DNA of 10,882 bases from Ectocarpus siliculosus (GCA_000310025.1 FN649746.1:1461741-1472622), one strand, 5' to 3'; shown: positions 1 through 7,862, numbered from the stretch's first letter. The notes: generated by a model from the sequence alone, not told the origin. Made by a program: numbers and translations.

Positions 1-725
1 GGCATAAATATAGTAACCAACGAGGGAAGGACTAACTTAGTATAGCAAAGTGTACATGATGCCTCTCTGTGGTGCGAAAGGCTGTAGCTCGGTGTGAGTC
101 AGCCCGTGCGCGGGTGGGTGCTGCCGAAGTTGTTATGAACCTCTTGTTTCTTTTTTTTTTACGTGTTCTTCGCGAGATGGCCAAAATGCTGTTGTTCGGT
201 TTTCGACGCCACGCACCGTGGAGCGAAGCAGAGCGAGCGACCGCCGCCGCAGCCCGCCGTTAACGATAACCCCCGTTTCGTATAGTTACGAACGAACTCG
301 GTCCAAGTGTAATTTTTCTATTGCGGCCGCACCGCTTTGGTACGCTTGTGGTGATGTCAACGGGAGCGCTCTCCAAATTATTTTCTCCGTGTTCGGGTTT
401 CAATAGATTGGTTTCTGATACAATCTTGTTCGTTAGCATTTTTTTCAGGATATTCATGCGAACCTCTCGAACTCATTAAACCTAGTTATTGGTCTCTCGC
501 AACAACTGCACTGATTCTTCCCCGTTGACTACAGAAGTTAAGCTCCAACATGGAACACACCTATACCAACGGGAGCGTGTCACCGGCAGCTACAGTAGCA
601 GCATGTATGTCAAGTGACTCTTCCATCACCGGTGTTATCCTTGCCGCCACGTGCCGGAAACATGCAACGCCCCCCCCCTTTCGAAACGGTCAACTTTGAG
701 GTTGGCTCCGGCACGACTATGAGTA

Positions 726-747
726 CCCCCCCCCCAACCCCCAACCC
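726..747 (-). other. G-quadruplex-capable tract (minus strand)
   Basis: Read on the minus strand this is G3, TT, G5, TT, G10. It can supply four G-runs separated by TT linkers, and the TTGGGG steps resemble some protist telomere units. There is no array of exact units, so this is not a telomere. A separate C9 run lies about 50 bases upstream at 670-678. The G4 capability follows from the tract pattern; any function is unknown. Confidence 0.5.
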
Positions 748-780
748 ACACTCCAAGAAGAGTAGCCCCAGGGGAACGTA

Positions 781-805
781 GTATATATATGCATGCAATA
801 TATAC
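781..805. repeat. AT-rich imperfect palindrome
   Basis: The 8-base arm GTATATAT at 781-788 is matched by ATATATAC at 798-805. The 9-base centre, ATGCATGCA, is itself nearly self-complementary. The whole 25-bp block is close to a perfect palindrome and could extrude as a cruciform. It may be no more than a decayed AT microsatellite. Confidence 0.55.
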
Positions 806-1034
806 ATGATGGGCATGGACACACGAACACGAAACTGCCAACCCTACAATTGTACTCGATGAAAGCTTGCAAGAACGACCGACCCCGGTTTGTCGGTTGT
901 CTCACCCGGCCGGTTGTTTCTTTGCCGCACACAACAAGACCTTCAACCTGGAAAACAATCCTGCTACTGTACGTTATGTAGGAGGTACCAGTGCAGTTCA
1001 TGCCACGGCAGTGGCATCATAGTTTTTTCGTTCT

Positions 1035-1835
1035 TACTCTCGACAAATTCAATTCAGAGGTCTCACTTTACCCGCACAAAACGAACAGTGGTCCACTCTC
1101 AAGAGGAGAACACCCGTCAACGATCGACACAAAATCGAGTGCACGAGATGCTCCCACATTAAGACGTTACCGTCTCGAGGAATTCAACTCCGAGGACCAA
1201 CGTCAAGGAACAAAAAAAGAAAAGAGGATTCACCTCTTTACGATGAACATCCATCAGCAACACGAATCGAGTGCACAACATGCTCCTACATTAAGACGAT
1301 ACCGTCTCGAGGAATTCAACTCCGAGGACCAACGTCAAGGAACAAAAGAAGAAAAGAGGATTCACCTCTTTACGATGAACACCAATCAACAACACGAATC
1401 GAGTGCACGAGATGCTCCTACACTAAGACGATACCGTCTCGACGAATTCAACTTCGAGGACCACGTTCAAGAAAAATAACAACAAATAGAGGATTCATCT
1501 CTTTACGATGAACACCAATCAACACACGAATCGAGTGCACGAGATGCTCTCTTTCTTCCATACACGGACGTTCCTGTCTCGACGAATCTAACTCCGAGGA
1601 ACCAGCTTCACGCAAAAAAAAAAAAATGTTCGCCTCTTACGATGGACGCCCATCAAATCAACAACAAGAATCGAGTCCATGGGATGCTCTCTCTCCCATA
1701 TAGTCTATGGATGTTCCTCTCTCGACGAAATTCAACTCCAAGGAATCAGCTTTAACCACACAAAACGCGGCAGCAATTCACCTCTTACGACAAACACTCA
1801 TCAACGACACTTATTACCGAGTGCACGCCCGAACA
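1035..1835. repeat. Tandem array, 132-bp unit, about six copies
   Basis: Units begin with the phrase GAGTGCAC (or a variant) at 1137, 1269, 1401, 1533, 1673 and 1819. The spacing is 132, 132, 132, 140 and 146 bp. A diverged partial copy precedes the first, from about 1035. Units at 1137 and 1269 differ at only about eight bases; copies decay toward both ends. Each good unit has two hairpins: AGACG-loop-CGTCT (1162-1175, 1294-1307, 1426-1439) and AAAGAGG-ATTCA-CCTCTTT (1221-1239, 1353-1371; weaker in the third copy). A 162-codon plus frame (991-1479) runs through three units because 132 is divisible by three. Substitutions between the two best units do not favour third positions (3 of 8), so I read this as non-coding satellite-like DNA rather than a repeat protein. 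Confidence 0.85.
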
Positions 1836-2183
1836 TCATAACCCGACGCCACGCCCGCCCCGTGCCAAGGCCCTTGTTGCATCTCGATGCTTCTACAGGC
1901 GGTGTGGCGAGAACAATCTGCCCACACACTATGCCACCCACTCGCTTTCCGTGGGTGGATGCCAACAACATACCCAAACGTACGGGATTTCGAATACTTG
2001 CTTTTTTATTTTTGGTTTTATGCAGCAAGACCACAAGAAACGGCGCTCACCTCTAATGGGTGATTGTGGCCACAAGGGCGCTTAGCAAATTAAACTACTG
2101 GGGAACTCCAAAATTCCAAACCTGAAACTCTAAAAACTTCCATTCTCTCTGGAGAAGCAAGCGCATTGACGCGGTGGTGGCTG
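1836..2183. other. Spacer between the two tandem arrays; no gene seen
   Basis: The tail of a 125-codon plus frame (1679-2056) crosses this stretch, but its first part lies in decayed copies of the first array, so it is probably accidental. No RNA gene, transposon end or promoter motif can be supported. Confidence 0.5.
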
Positions 2184-2513
2184 GCCCAAGGGCAAACACA
2201 GGTGGGGTCCTCTTCCTGTGTTATACCACGCGTACTCCTGCTGCCGTAGACGACGCAGCTCTGATTCTCGTGGCGGTCTAGAAAACCCGAGGGGGGGGGG
2301 CTTCTCTCGTGCCCAAACGCTTAGCGTGGTGCCGTCCCTCATGCAGAAACGCTGCATCGCGCACTGCTGCTGTAGACGGCGCAGCTTTGATTCTCGCGGT
2401 GGTCTAGAGAACTCGCGGGGGGAGGGCGGGGGTGCCTTCTCTCGTGCCCAAACGCTGAGCGTGGTGCCCTCTCTCAGGCAGAAACGCTGCATCCCGTACC
2501 GCTGCAGACTCAA
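2130..2513 (-). CDS. Possible repeat protein encoded by the second array
   Basis: This 127-codon minus-strand frame spans both good array units. Each gives a block of roughly 43-46 residues starting MQRFC, followed by R, an acidic residue, then GTTLSVWAREK, a Pro-rich step, FSRPPRES, LRRL and QQ. Differences between blocks are mostly conservative (Met/Leu, Asp/Glu, Arg/Gln, with one Glu/Lys), and the length difference is exactly three residues. That is mild evidence for selection. The opposite strand also has an open frame through all copies (2218-2709, 163 codons, starting GTG), but its replacements are more radical (Arg/Cys, Ser/Phe, Met/Arg). The two frames share wobble positions, so third-position bias cannot separate them. 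I do not recognise the family. It may be an accident of a 3n-length repeat. Confidence 0.25.
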   Translation of the reverse strand: MSLQRYGMQRFCLREGTTLSVWAREKAPPPSPREFSRPPRESKLRRLQQQCAMQRFCMRDGTTLSVWAREKPPPLGFSRPPRESELRRLRQQEYAWYNTGRGPHLCLPLGQPPPRQCACFSRENGSF

Positions 2514-2592
2514 CCTTGTCTCCCGTGGTCAACAAAAGTCGGGGGCGGGGAGCGTGGTGGTGCCTTCTCTCGTGCAGAAGCGCCGCTGTGGC
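2184..2592. repeat. Second tandem array, 126-135-bp unit, two good and two partial copies
   Basis: Full units start at 2238 and 2364 with CTGCTG, followed by a TAGACG phrase, a GATTCTCG phrase, a G-rich tract, and the shared block CTCGTGCCCAAACGCT, and end with CAGAAACGCTGCATC. A third, internally deleted copy runs from about 2499 to 2592. A diverged fragment precedes the first at about 2184-2235. The two full units differ by a 9-bp indel in the G-rich tract and by about 13 substitutions in the alignable part. Like the first array it is best preserved in the middle and decays outward, but the two arrays share no sequence I can see. Confidence 0.85.
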
Positions 2593-3237
2593 GCGGGACA
2601 AGCGAGTGGACATGGCGTCGTCCGCCTTGTCGAAGGCTCTGTTAACACCGTACAGCAGCACCATCATCTGCGTGATGGTGCGGGAAGAAGGCAAAGAGGG
2701 TTTGGGTGATGGCGCAAGCACATTGTCGTGGTGAGGATTTCAAGAGGGATCGGCTCGGGGTCGGTCGAGGGAAAACACACCGCCCCTAGCCAACACCCAC
2801 ACCAACACCCACACATGGGTTACATGTACGCGGTGAATACCAACAAAACAAAAAAGCTTGGTGTTTGTTCAGTTTAAATCTGGCATATTTTAGGTACGAA
2901 AACGACGTCGCGATCTCTGGACGAGGTGGAAAATATTAAAGGCGGAAAACATTACGACGTATTTCAGTTTTGTTGTCTGGTAAATTGCGGTCGGTAAAGG
3001 AGATCGTGAAGGCAACTACGGTAACTGTGGTTCGGTTGTCGACAACGCAACAAAAACCACCACCATCCTTCCTAATAGCTTTGAATATTGCCTTCCCTAC
3101 AGCAGTGCCTATTTGTTACCGGCGGGGCAGCAATATGCATGCAAGCGTGCAGTAGCGAAGACGTGGTGGATGATACAAACAACACGCACCAGCGGTGAAA
3201 CCGTGATACTCGGGACAGAACAAAAAATAAATGATGA
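2593..3237. other. No gene seen
   Basis: The tail of the plus frame from the second array ends at 2709. Around 2788-2815 is a short CCAACACCCACA-type tandem stretch. Only short unremarkable frames lie between 2800 and 3237. No RNA gene or mobile element ends were found. Confidence 0.5.
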
Positions 3238-3696
3238 TGCCCGTGCCGCCGTTTCGTTGTTATTCTGTTCGCAAACACTCAAACCAATCGCCGCGCTCAC
3301 CAGAAATATGGCCGCGAACTGGACAAGGTGCGGCAGATTGTTCCAAATGCACCTGAAGCCCGACGGGAGCTCAACCAGCACTGCACCGCACAGATCAACA
3401 GCAAAGTCACGGGTGAAGGAGGAGTCGTTCAAACTCAGTCGCTCGTGGCCGACAGAGGTCGAGGACATTCAGCAGAAAATGATGGAAACACACACAAGAC
3501 ATTAAGCAGGGCCGGCTACGGGGGTAATGCGGGCGCCCCGTGCATAATGGAAGAAAAAACAAGATTCTTCCTGTGCTGTGCGGGTGGTACACAACAGGAA
3601 GGCTCAAGGCTGCTAGAAGAAGACTCACTGTTGCTTTCCATGTTGCCCAGTTTGATGGCTGAGGCAAACGTCAAGGCCAGCAGACTAACCACATGA
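3238..3696 (+). CDS. Weak exon-like open stretch, unknown product
   Basis: This frame is stop-free for 152 sense codons after two TGA codons, and there is no ATG near its start. The most coding-like part is at about 3298-3410. First codon positions there are poor in T, about 60% of third positions are G or C, and the predicted peptide is charged and helix-prone (QKYGRELDKVRQIVPNAPEA, continuing RRELNQHC). If real it would be an internal exon or a gene remnant, with CTCACCAG just upstream as a candidate acceptor. An overlapping plus frame (3113-3505) and a minus frame (3468-3109) also look plausible, which shows how weak visual coding evidence is here. No family recognised. Confidence 0.18.
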   Translation, partial: CPCRRFVVILFANTQTNRRAHQKYGRELDKVRQIVPNAPEARRELNQHCTAQINSKVTGEGGVVQTQSLVADRGRGHSAENDGNTHKTLSRAGYGGNAGAPCIMEEKTRFFLCCAGGTQQEGSRLLEEDSLLLSMLPSLMAEANVKASRLTT

Positions 3697-4040
3697 CCAC
3701 CGCCACGAGAACCGCTGATGGCAAGACACGAAACAAGCAAGCAAGCAAGCGTAGGGACGGAAGAAAAATCGAGTCAAACGAAAGGGGCCGCTAGACCCGA
3801 TTGTAACAGTAGAACGGTCTCGTCGCGATGTCCAAGCCGGTATTTGTCACAGTAGAACAACACCCTTTGCCTGTTCAGGTCAATTGCAGGGATATATGCA
3901 AAAATATATACAAGTGTAAATATGTAGCTCTCAAACAAAAAGTCGAAGGATGCACAACAAAAAGGTCCTGTAGACAAAAAAAAAAAGGTGGGCTCAGAGG
4001 AGCAGCAGTATAACAATCTCCTGCTCGGCCTCCTCCTTAC
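3697..4040. other. Ambiguous stretch with competing frames and a candidate minus-strand intron
   Basis: On the minus strand, 4040-3968 has a good donor (AAG, then GTAAGG), an A/T-rich interior, an 11-T tract and TCTACAG, then G. That is an intron-like 73-nt block. Downstream of it, one minus frame reads FDFLFESYIFTLVYIFAYIP and ends at 3774, while the plus strand has a Cys-containing 61-codon frame at 3828-4013. Removing the 73 nt does not connect the upstream exon-like frame to the attractive downstream one, so no gene model is proposed. Confidence 0.25.
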
Positions 4041-4352
4041 CTTGACCCAGCCGCTATGGTTGGGCGTGAGGCTATCTCCCGGACCCCGTCCTTCGGTGGC
4101 GGTATTTTTCCGTCCCACGAGGACCCGTCTTTGCTCGTTCCGGTGGGACGGGAAACGGACCCCGCGTCGCAGGCCATGGGCACTTCAGGATGAACAACAA
4201 CCGGCACCCTCATCGTTTCCTGAGACTCGACGACCCCCGCTTGTCCTTGATCAGTCGGCCTGGCGGGGGCGGGCAGCAGGTGTTCTATTGCTAGGTCGTT
4301 GGTCGGGCCACACGCGAAAGAACGAATGAATGAAATGCCTTTCAATCGTTTG
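4041..4352 (-). CDS. Possible internal exon of an unidentified gene
   Basis: This minus-strand segment is bounded upstream by a strong acceptor (GCCTTTCTGCCTTTCAG, ending at 4353) and downstream by a strong donor (TCAAG, then GTAAGG at 4040). The reading frame is open for its full length, and the first stop is the TAA inside the donor itself, which is typical of a true exon. The peptide includes LLPAPARPTDQGQAGVVESQ and later SRPTGTSKDGSSWDGKIPPP; it is hydrophilic and Pro/Ser/Gly-rich, with no recognised domain. Against it: no upstream exon can be placed, the frame after the next candidate acceptor does not stay open in the expected phase, and the plus strand is also open in parts. Confidence 0.25.
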
Positions 4353-4361
4353 CTGAAAGGC
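4337..4361. repeat. 8-bp perfect stem with 9-nt loop
   Basis: GCCTTTCA at 4337-4344 pairs with TGAAAGGC at 4354-4361 around a 9-base loop. It sits about 20 bases before the 18-G run. It lacks the conserved sequence of the histone mRNA 3' stem-loop. It also covers the candidate splice acceptor on the minus strand, so the pyrimidine-rich arm may be the functional part. Confidence 0.5.
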
Positions 4362-4380
4362 AGAAAGGCTAGCTAGGGCA

Positions 4381-4398
4381 GGGGGGGGGGGGGGGGGG
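4381..4398. repeat. G18 homopolymer
   Basis: Eighteen consecutive G residues occur on the plus strand. Such a run is G4-capable and prone to replication slippage and sequencing error, so its true length is uncertain. It encodes the Pro run at the end of a 206-codon minus frame (4993-4373) that I consider accidental. Confidence 0.8.
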
Positions 4399-7386
4399 CT
4401 ACGAGCATCTGACAGAAGACCCGACCAATGAGAATTGAGCGAGCGGTCTCGGGGGGTTGTCTCACGCGAGCTGTTCTAAGGACGGGACTCAAACTGTGTG
4501 CAACCAACCGCGCCGCTTTGACGTTGTGAGGATTTTGATTTTTTTTGTTTTTGAAACTGATAAAAACTACAAACGTCGAGGGCCACGAGAATGTAAGTAA
4601 GCCCCCCCGGTCGGTGCCAACTCTCTGTAGCCTCATTCCCGAAACAAAACAAAGTATTAATCCACCAGGACTGTTACTGTCGTCGGTCGTCGTGGCTCTC
4701 ATTGGATCGAGTGGAGACGGCACCCTACCAAAAAAAAAGGGAATTTCCAAGTAGATTTTCTTTTCGTTTCGGCGGTTACCACTCCCGCCCCCCCGGTCGG
4801 GTACCCCGGCGAAGGAGCGGGTGTGCAGTGAATGTACCGTACCGCCAAAATACGGCACGAGAGGCGGCCGCCGCAACCCAGCGGCGACGCTGCCGACGAC
4901 AGATCGATCGGCCTCGCGCCCCAGATTTTTTTCAGCGTCTTCATTATTACTACTGTTTAGTTGCATGCGGCCCGCGCCTGTTCGTAGCACCACGGTAGGT
5001 AGGTATTGAGTTGTGTTTGGAGGCAGGCAGCTTGTTGTCAGAAGCGCAGAGAAGAAAGGGTGACTCAGGACCTTGGTATACTTTCGAGTGCGCCGGGCAT
5101 GCTACATATTAGCCCAACGCACAGCAGAAGGGGGACCATCGCGTACACATCGCCAAGGATACACGATCCCTAGATCTCCGTAGATCAGTATCGAGTGCTC
5201 CAAGAGTACCCCAAACAAGTTGTTCATGTTATTAACCCACACGACACACCGACGACGTGGACACAATTTTTTGCCTCGTCGTCCTGTAACAACTCACTAC
5301 CCTCGCGGTTTCCGTCTAGAGTACACGTACTTGATGTTCGATCTACAAAATATTTATTTACCTTTCTCTCTAATTTTTTGCGAATTTTGTATGATGCGGA
5401 GGGACGGAAGCGTTCCTGAGAAAAAATAAATAAATCGGGGACGAGTGCTCTCTGCTGATTCAACTGCCGGTACTGTAGTAGCGCTACAGAAAAATAACGC
5501 GCGGTCTTCCAGGGGCACGGCAGCAGTGAGGAGCACTCAGCCAACCGTTCTCAGCAACTCGACGCTACACAGAAAAAGTACATACAGCAGTAAAAGGCGA
5601 GGCGATTTGCTCTCTGGAAGAGACACGGGGCGGTTCCCGCGCTGATTCGTAAGAGAAAAAACGAGAACAAAATATAATGCGAGACAACACGCCAGACCCG
5701 CGGGGTGCTCCAGACAAGCTTACTCGCGCCCGCGTTGTCCCCGGCGACGCAACACATGTTGTTTCTGTGGCTGGGAGGTGCCCGCCTAGCAAGAATGCCG
5801 TTGCCATCCGAACAACCATGAGGATGTTCGTGCGTGCGTTGATGTGTATGTGGTTGCCAATTTTCGCAAATATATCACTGCAGACCAAATAAAAATAATG
5901 TTGAACGGCCAATAGCCTCAGTAACGCTGAGGTCATCCACAGGCAGGTCAGGGAATCATCACAGATCATCACCAGAGCCCACACGATGGTACCGTATGTC
6001 CAGTATAGGCTTGCCCAACGCATGTGTGTCTCCCCCCGCCGTATTAATTCCATTCGCAAAACCGAACAGAAAATAAAAATCAACCGGCGATTGCGGGGCT
6101 CGAAAAATGTGTGACAGCACGGCAGTCTACGCAGCAGGTAGAAACAGAGAGCATGCAACCAGCCATAGCAAAGAAGGCCCCGCGTGACGCTGTGCGCTGC
6201 TGTAGTCTGCGCGAATTCGATGCCGGTAGTTGACGGCGGCTGCAAAAAAGTCGGACGCGCACAACCTTAACCTTGGCGATGATTGTTTTGGTCGGCATCA
6301 ACATATATTCCGTGATCGCGACTGACTCTCTTAATTAAACGCTTCTTCTTCACCTCGCCACAGCAGTCACGTCGCTGCATCACCACGTATGTACGCACAC
6401 ACAATACTAACGCTCACCGATTAGACTATTGTGTGCGGAGAAGATGCTCCCGGGAGGATGGGATGGGCTGCGGTAAGTGTCTGGGGTGCGTGCGGGTGTG
6501 TGGAACTTTTGGTACAACAGCAATTTCGCGCCAAAATGAACAAGCCAATCAGCATGTAGACTAGTGGTCAAACGGTTACCGGTACATGTACAACAGGAAA
6601 GGGAACGAGATATTTTACCGCCGGCCCAACTTGGCCGGCCACCGCTTTTCTCTCCAACAAACTGCACCACTGCTGTGTTTTGTCGGGACGGCGACGTCCA
6701 ACGTTAAATTATTATCTCGGGCCGTTCTCTTGATGGGCTTTGTTTAGTGTCGGCAGCACATGCCTCCGTGTTCTACCCGACCGAGGGGAGGGTGGGTCTC
6801 GCTGTTGTCCCATATGGATGCTGTGTTGGTTGTGCTGCTGCACACATCATGCACAGCAGTCCGTCTACAGAAAAAAAATCCATGCAGCATCCCTGCGGAC
6901 TGCTGTGAGATTATCTAGACTATTATTCCACATCACAAGGGCGGATGAAGCATACGCTTGTCTCCTTCTACAGTCAGTCGCGCAGCAGCTGCACAAGACA
7001 GCGTGGGCATACAATCGTTTGTAGGCCCTCGGCATACATGTAATACGCAGGCAGTCCATTTCAAAGGGCCGACTGCTCACCTCCTGTCGGCAAGACCCCC
7101 GGAACAAATAAAGGACGAAGGGCTACAGCAGTAGCCGCGATCATGGCGAATGGAGGATTACCAATCCTGGTGTTGCCTCTGCACGAGCGGGTTGGCGCGT
7201 CGAGGCGCCACTCACCTGTTCTTCTCTCCGGCGTGATCAAGTGTGAGACTGCTGTGCTGTGGTTGTGACTTCGTTCACCATCCCCGCCCGGTTTCGATTT
7301 CACGGAATAATAGTGTTGTTTCGCAGAACGACGCGCAGCAAGCAAGCGAACATTCCTCGCGGTGCTGAACACGATGGATGCTTTTG
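4399..7386. other. Long stretch without a convincing gene
   Basis: The longest frames here are on the minus strand: 206 codons ending at 4373 and 226 codons at 6245-5565. The second is rich in hydrophobic residues (for example LYWTYGTIVWALVMICDD), but it crosses compositionally mixed DNA and has no conserved motif, and its length is near the chance maximum. Notable structures are CCTCAG-TAACG-CTGAGG at 5916-5932, GCCGGCC-CAACTT-GGCCGGC at 6620-6639, TGGCGC-GTCGAG-GCGCCA at 7193-7210, and the 12-bp inverted repeat at 6852-6907. No transposase, reverse transcriptase or RNA gene is visible. Confidence 0.5.
6852..6907. repeat. Perfect 12-bp inverted repeat, 32-nt spacer
   Basis: CACAGCAGTCCG at 6852-6863 is exactly complementary to CGGACTGCTGTG at 6896-6907. 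The 32-base spacer contains an A-run and a small nested GCAG/CTGC pairing. Just upstream, TGTGC-TGCT-GCACA near 6831-6845 forms another hairpin. Possible readings are a remnant of a small inverted-repeat element, a small-RNA hairpin or a regulatory RNA structure. The stem is short for a microRNA precursor. Confidence 0.6.
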
Positions 7387-7446
7387 ACCCGATTCGCAGG
7401 GTATCCGTCGATTGACTTTTATTACCATAATCGGTACACCTTCGCA
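7387..7446 (+). repeat. tRNA-flanking module, copy 1
   Basis: This 60-bp block matches 7674-7730 with only a few changes and one small indel. Both copies begin with the hairpin ACCC-GATTCGCA-GGGT, and CCGATT near the start pairs with AATCGG near the end. Both finish GGTACACCTTCGCA. Copy 1 is followed 24 bases later by a B-box-like motif and a T6 run (see 7461-7500). Confidence 0.85.
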
Positions 7447-7460
7447 TATGGCGTCAGTCA

Positions 7461-7500
7461 GCAGGATACTGGTTCGAATCTCCTTGGGTGCACATTTTTT
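7461..7500 (+). pseudogene. Probable eroded 3' half of a tRNA gene
   Basis: GGTTCGAATCT at 7471-7481 matches the B-box consensus (GGTTCGANTCC) except at the last base. It is preceded by GCAGGATACT, similar to the GCAGAAGATTCG that precedes the B box in the intact tRNA-Arg gene at 7778. It is followed 13 bases later by T6 and then CTCC; the intact gene has 11 bases, then TTTTCTC. No D arm or anticodon arm is present, and the T stem pairs poorly, so this cannot fold as a tRNA. Its position after copy 1 of the duplicated module mirrors that of the intact gene after copy 2. A chance B box or a tRNA-derived SINE fragment are alternatives. Confidence 0.45.
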
Positions 7501-7673
7501 CTCCTGACTCAATTGGACATTTTCCCATATACACAAACAACAAAATGTGTGTCAGTCCTGATAACACCTCTTGGAATCGATCCTATAAAGAACCTTGTGA
7601 CACTTCCATCGAATTACCCGTCCTGGCCACAAGAGGTTCCCAGTTGAGGGTAAATTCTGTGGGTGGAGAGTAA

Positions 7674-7730
7674 ACCCGATTCGCAGGGTATCCGTCGATT
7701 TACTTTTACCAGAATCGGTACACCTTCGCA
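7674..7730 (+). repeat. tRNA-flanking module, copy 2
   Basis: This is the second copy of the 57-60-bp module, 287 bp after copy 1 and ending 47 bp before the tRNA-Arg gene. Here the outer inverted repeat is 7 bp, CCGATTC (7676-7682) with GAATCGG (7712-7718). Similarity between copies stops soon after TTCGCA. Its place upstream of a Pol III gene could make it a promoter-proximal element, but duplication of a flank is enough to explain it. Confidence 0.85.
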
Positions 7731-7777
7731 CTTTGCCGTAAAATTCCAGAAAATTCTATGGCACACAGCCCGCCAAT

Positions 7778-7850
7778 GATCTCGTGGCCTAATGGATAAG
7801 GTGTCTGTTTCCGACGCAGAAGATTCGGGGTTCGAATCCCCGCGAGATTG
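7778..7850 (+). tRNA. tRNA-Arg (anticodon CCG)
   Basis: This is a complete 73-nt cloverleaf that reads CGG codons as arginine. The acceptor stem GATCTCG pairs with CGAGATT (one G-U at the end). The D stem is GCCT/AGGT with a GG in the loop. The anticodon stem TCTGT/GCAGA (one U-G) carries the loop TTCCGAC with CCG at 7811-7813. A 5-nt variable loop follows, then the T stem CGGGG/CCCCG with loop TTCGAAT and discriminator G. There is no intron and no encoded CCA, as in eukaryotic nuclear genes. The internal promoter is intact: A box TGGCCTAATGG (7785-7795) and B box GGTTCGAATCC (7829-7839). The sequence closely resembles eukaryotic tRNA-Arg(CCG) genes in general. The duplicated module lies 47 bp upstream. 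Confidence 0.97.
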
Positions 7851-7862
7851 TTTTCTCTTTTA
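7851..7862 (+). terminator. RNA polymerase III terminator of tRNA-Arg
   Basis: TTTT begins immediately after the discriminator base of the tRNA, with a second TTTT a few bases on. Oligo-T on the coding strand is the standard Pol III stop. Confidence 0.85.

Larger units (their letters stand above)
1..1034. other. No gene seen; homopolymer- and palindrome-rich spacer
   Basis: No frame here is long or compositionally convincing. The stretch holds a T-run near 150-160, a C9 run at 670-678, a C10 tract followed by shorter C tracts at 726-747, and an AT-rich palindrome at 781-805. The segment at about 520-550 superficially resembles part of 5S rRNA but lacks the paired stems. I see no promoter or RNA gene that can be supported. 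Confidence 0.6.

Noticed and set aside
505-620. 5S rRNA-like phrase (CAGAAGTTAAGCTC)
   Set aside because: Only a short match is present. The flanking helices and the internal promoter context of a 5S gene are missing.
991-1479. 162-codon frame with 44-residue repeats
   Set aside because: It stays open because the 132-bp unit is divisible by three. Changes between units are not concentrated at third positions, and later units lose the frame.
1035-1835. CRISPR array
   Set aside because: The repeats are contiguous 132-bp units with no unique spacers between short repeats, and the sequence is eukaryotic in character.
3828-4013. 61-codon Cys-containing plus-strand small protein
   Set aside because: It lies antisense to an equally plausible minus frame and to a candidate intron tract. 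There is no signal peptide or known fold.
4373-4993. 206-codon minus-strand frame
   Set aside because: It is extended by a G-run read as prolines and by GC-rich low-complexity DNA. No domain is visible, and plus-strand frames overlap it.
5565-6245. 226-codon minus-strand frame with hydrophobic stretches
   Set aside because: It is near the chance maximum for a window this long. It crosses differing compositions, its C-terminal third is low quality, no motif is seen, and the plus strand has equally plausible short frames.
7387-7730. Short terminal-repeat retroelement (TRIM) with the 57-bp block as LTR
   Set aside because: There are no TG...CA ends, target-site duplication, or primer-binding site complementary to a tRNA 3' end next to copy 1. 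The nearby T-arm motif is in sense orientation.
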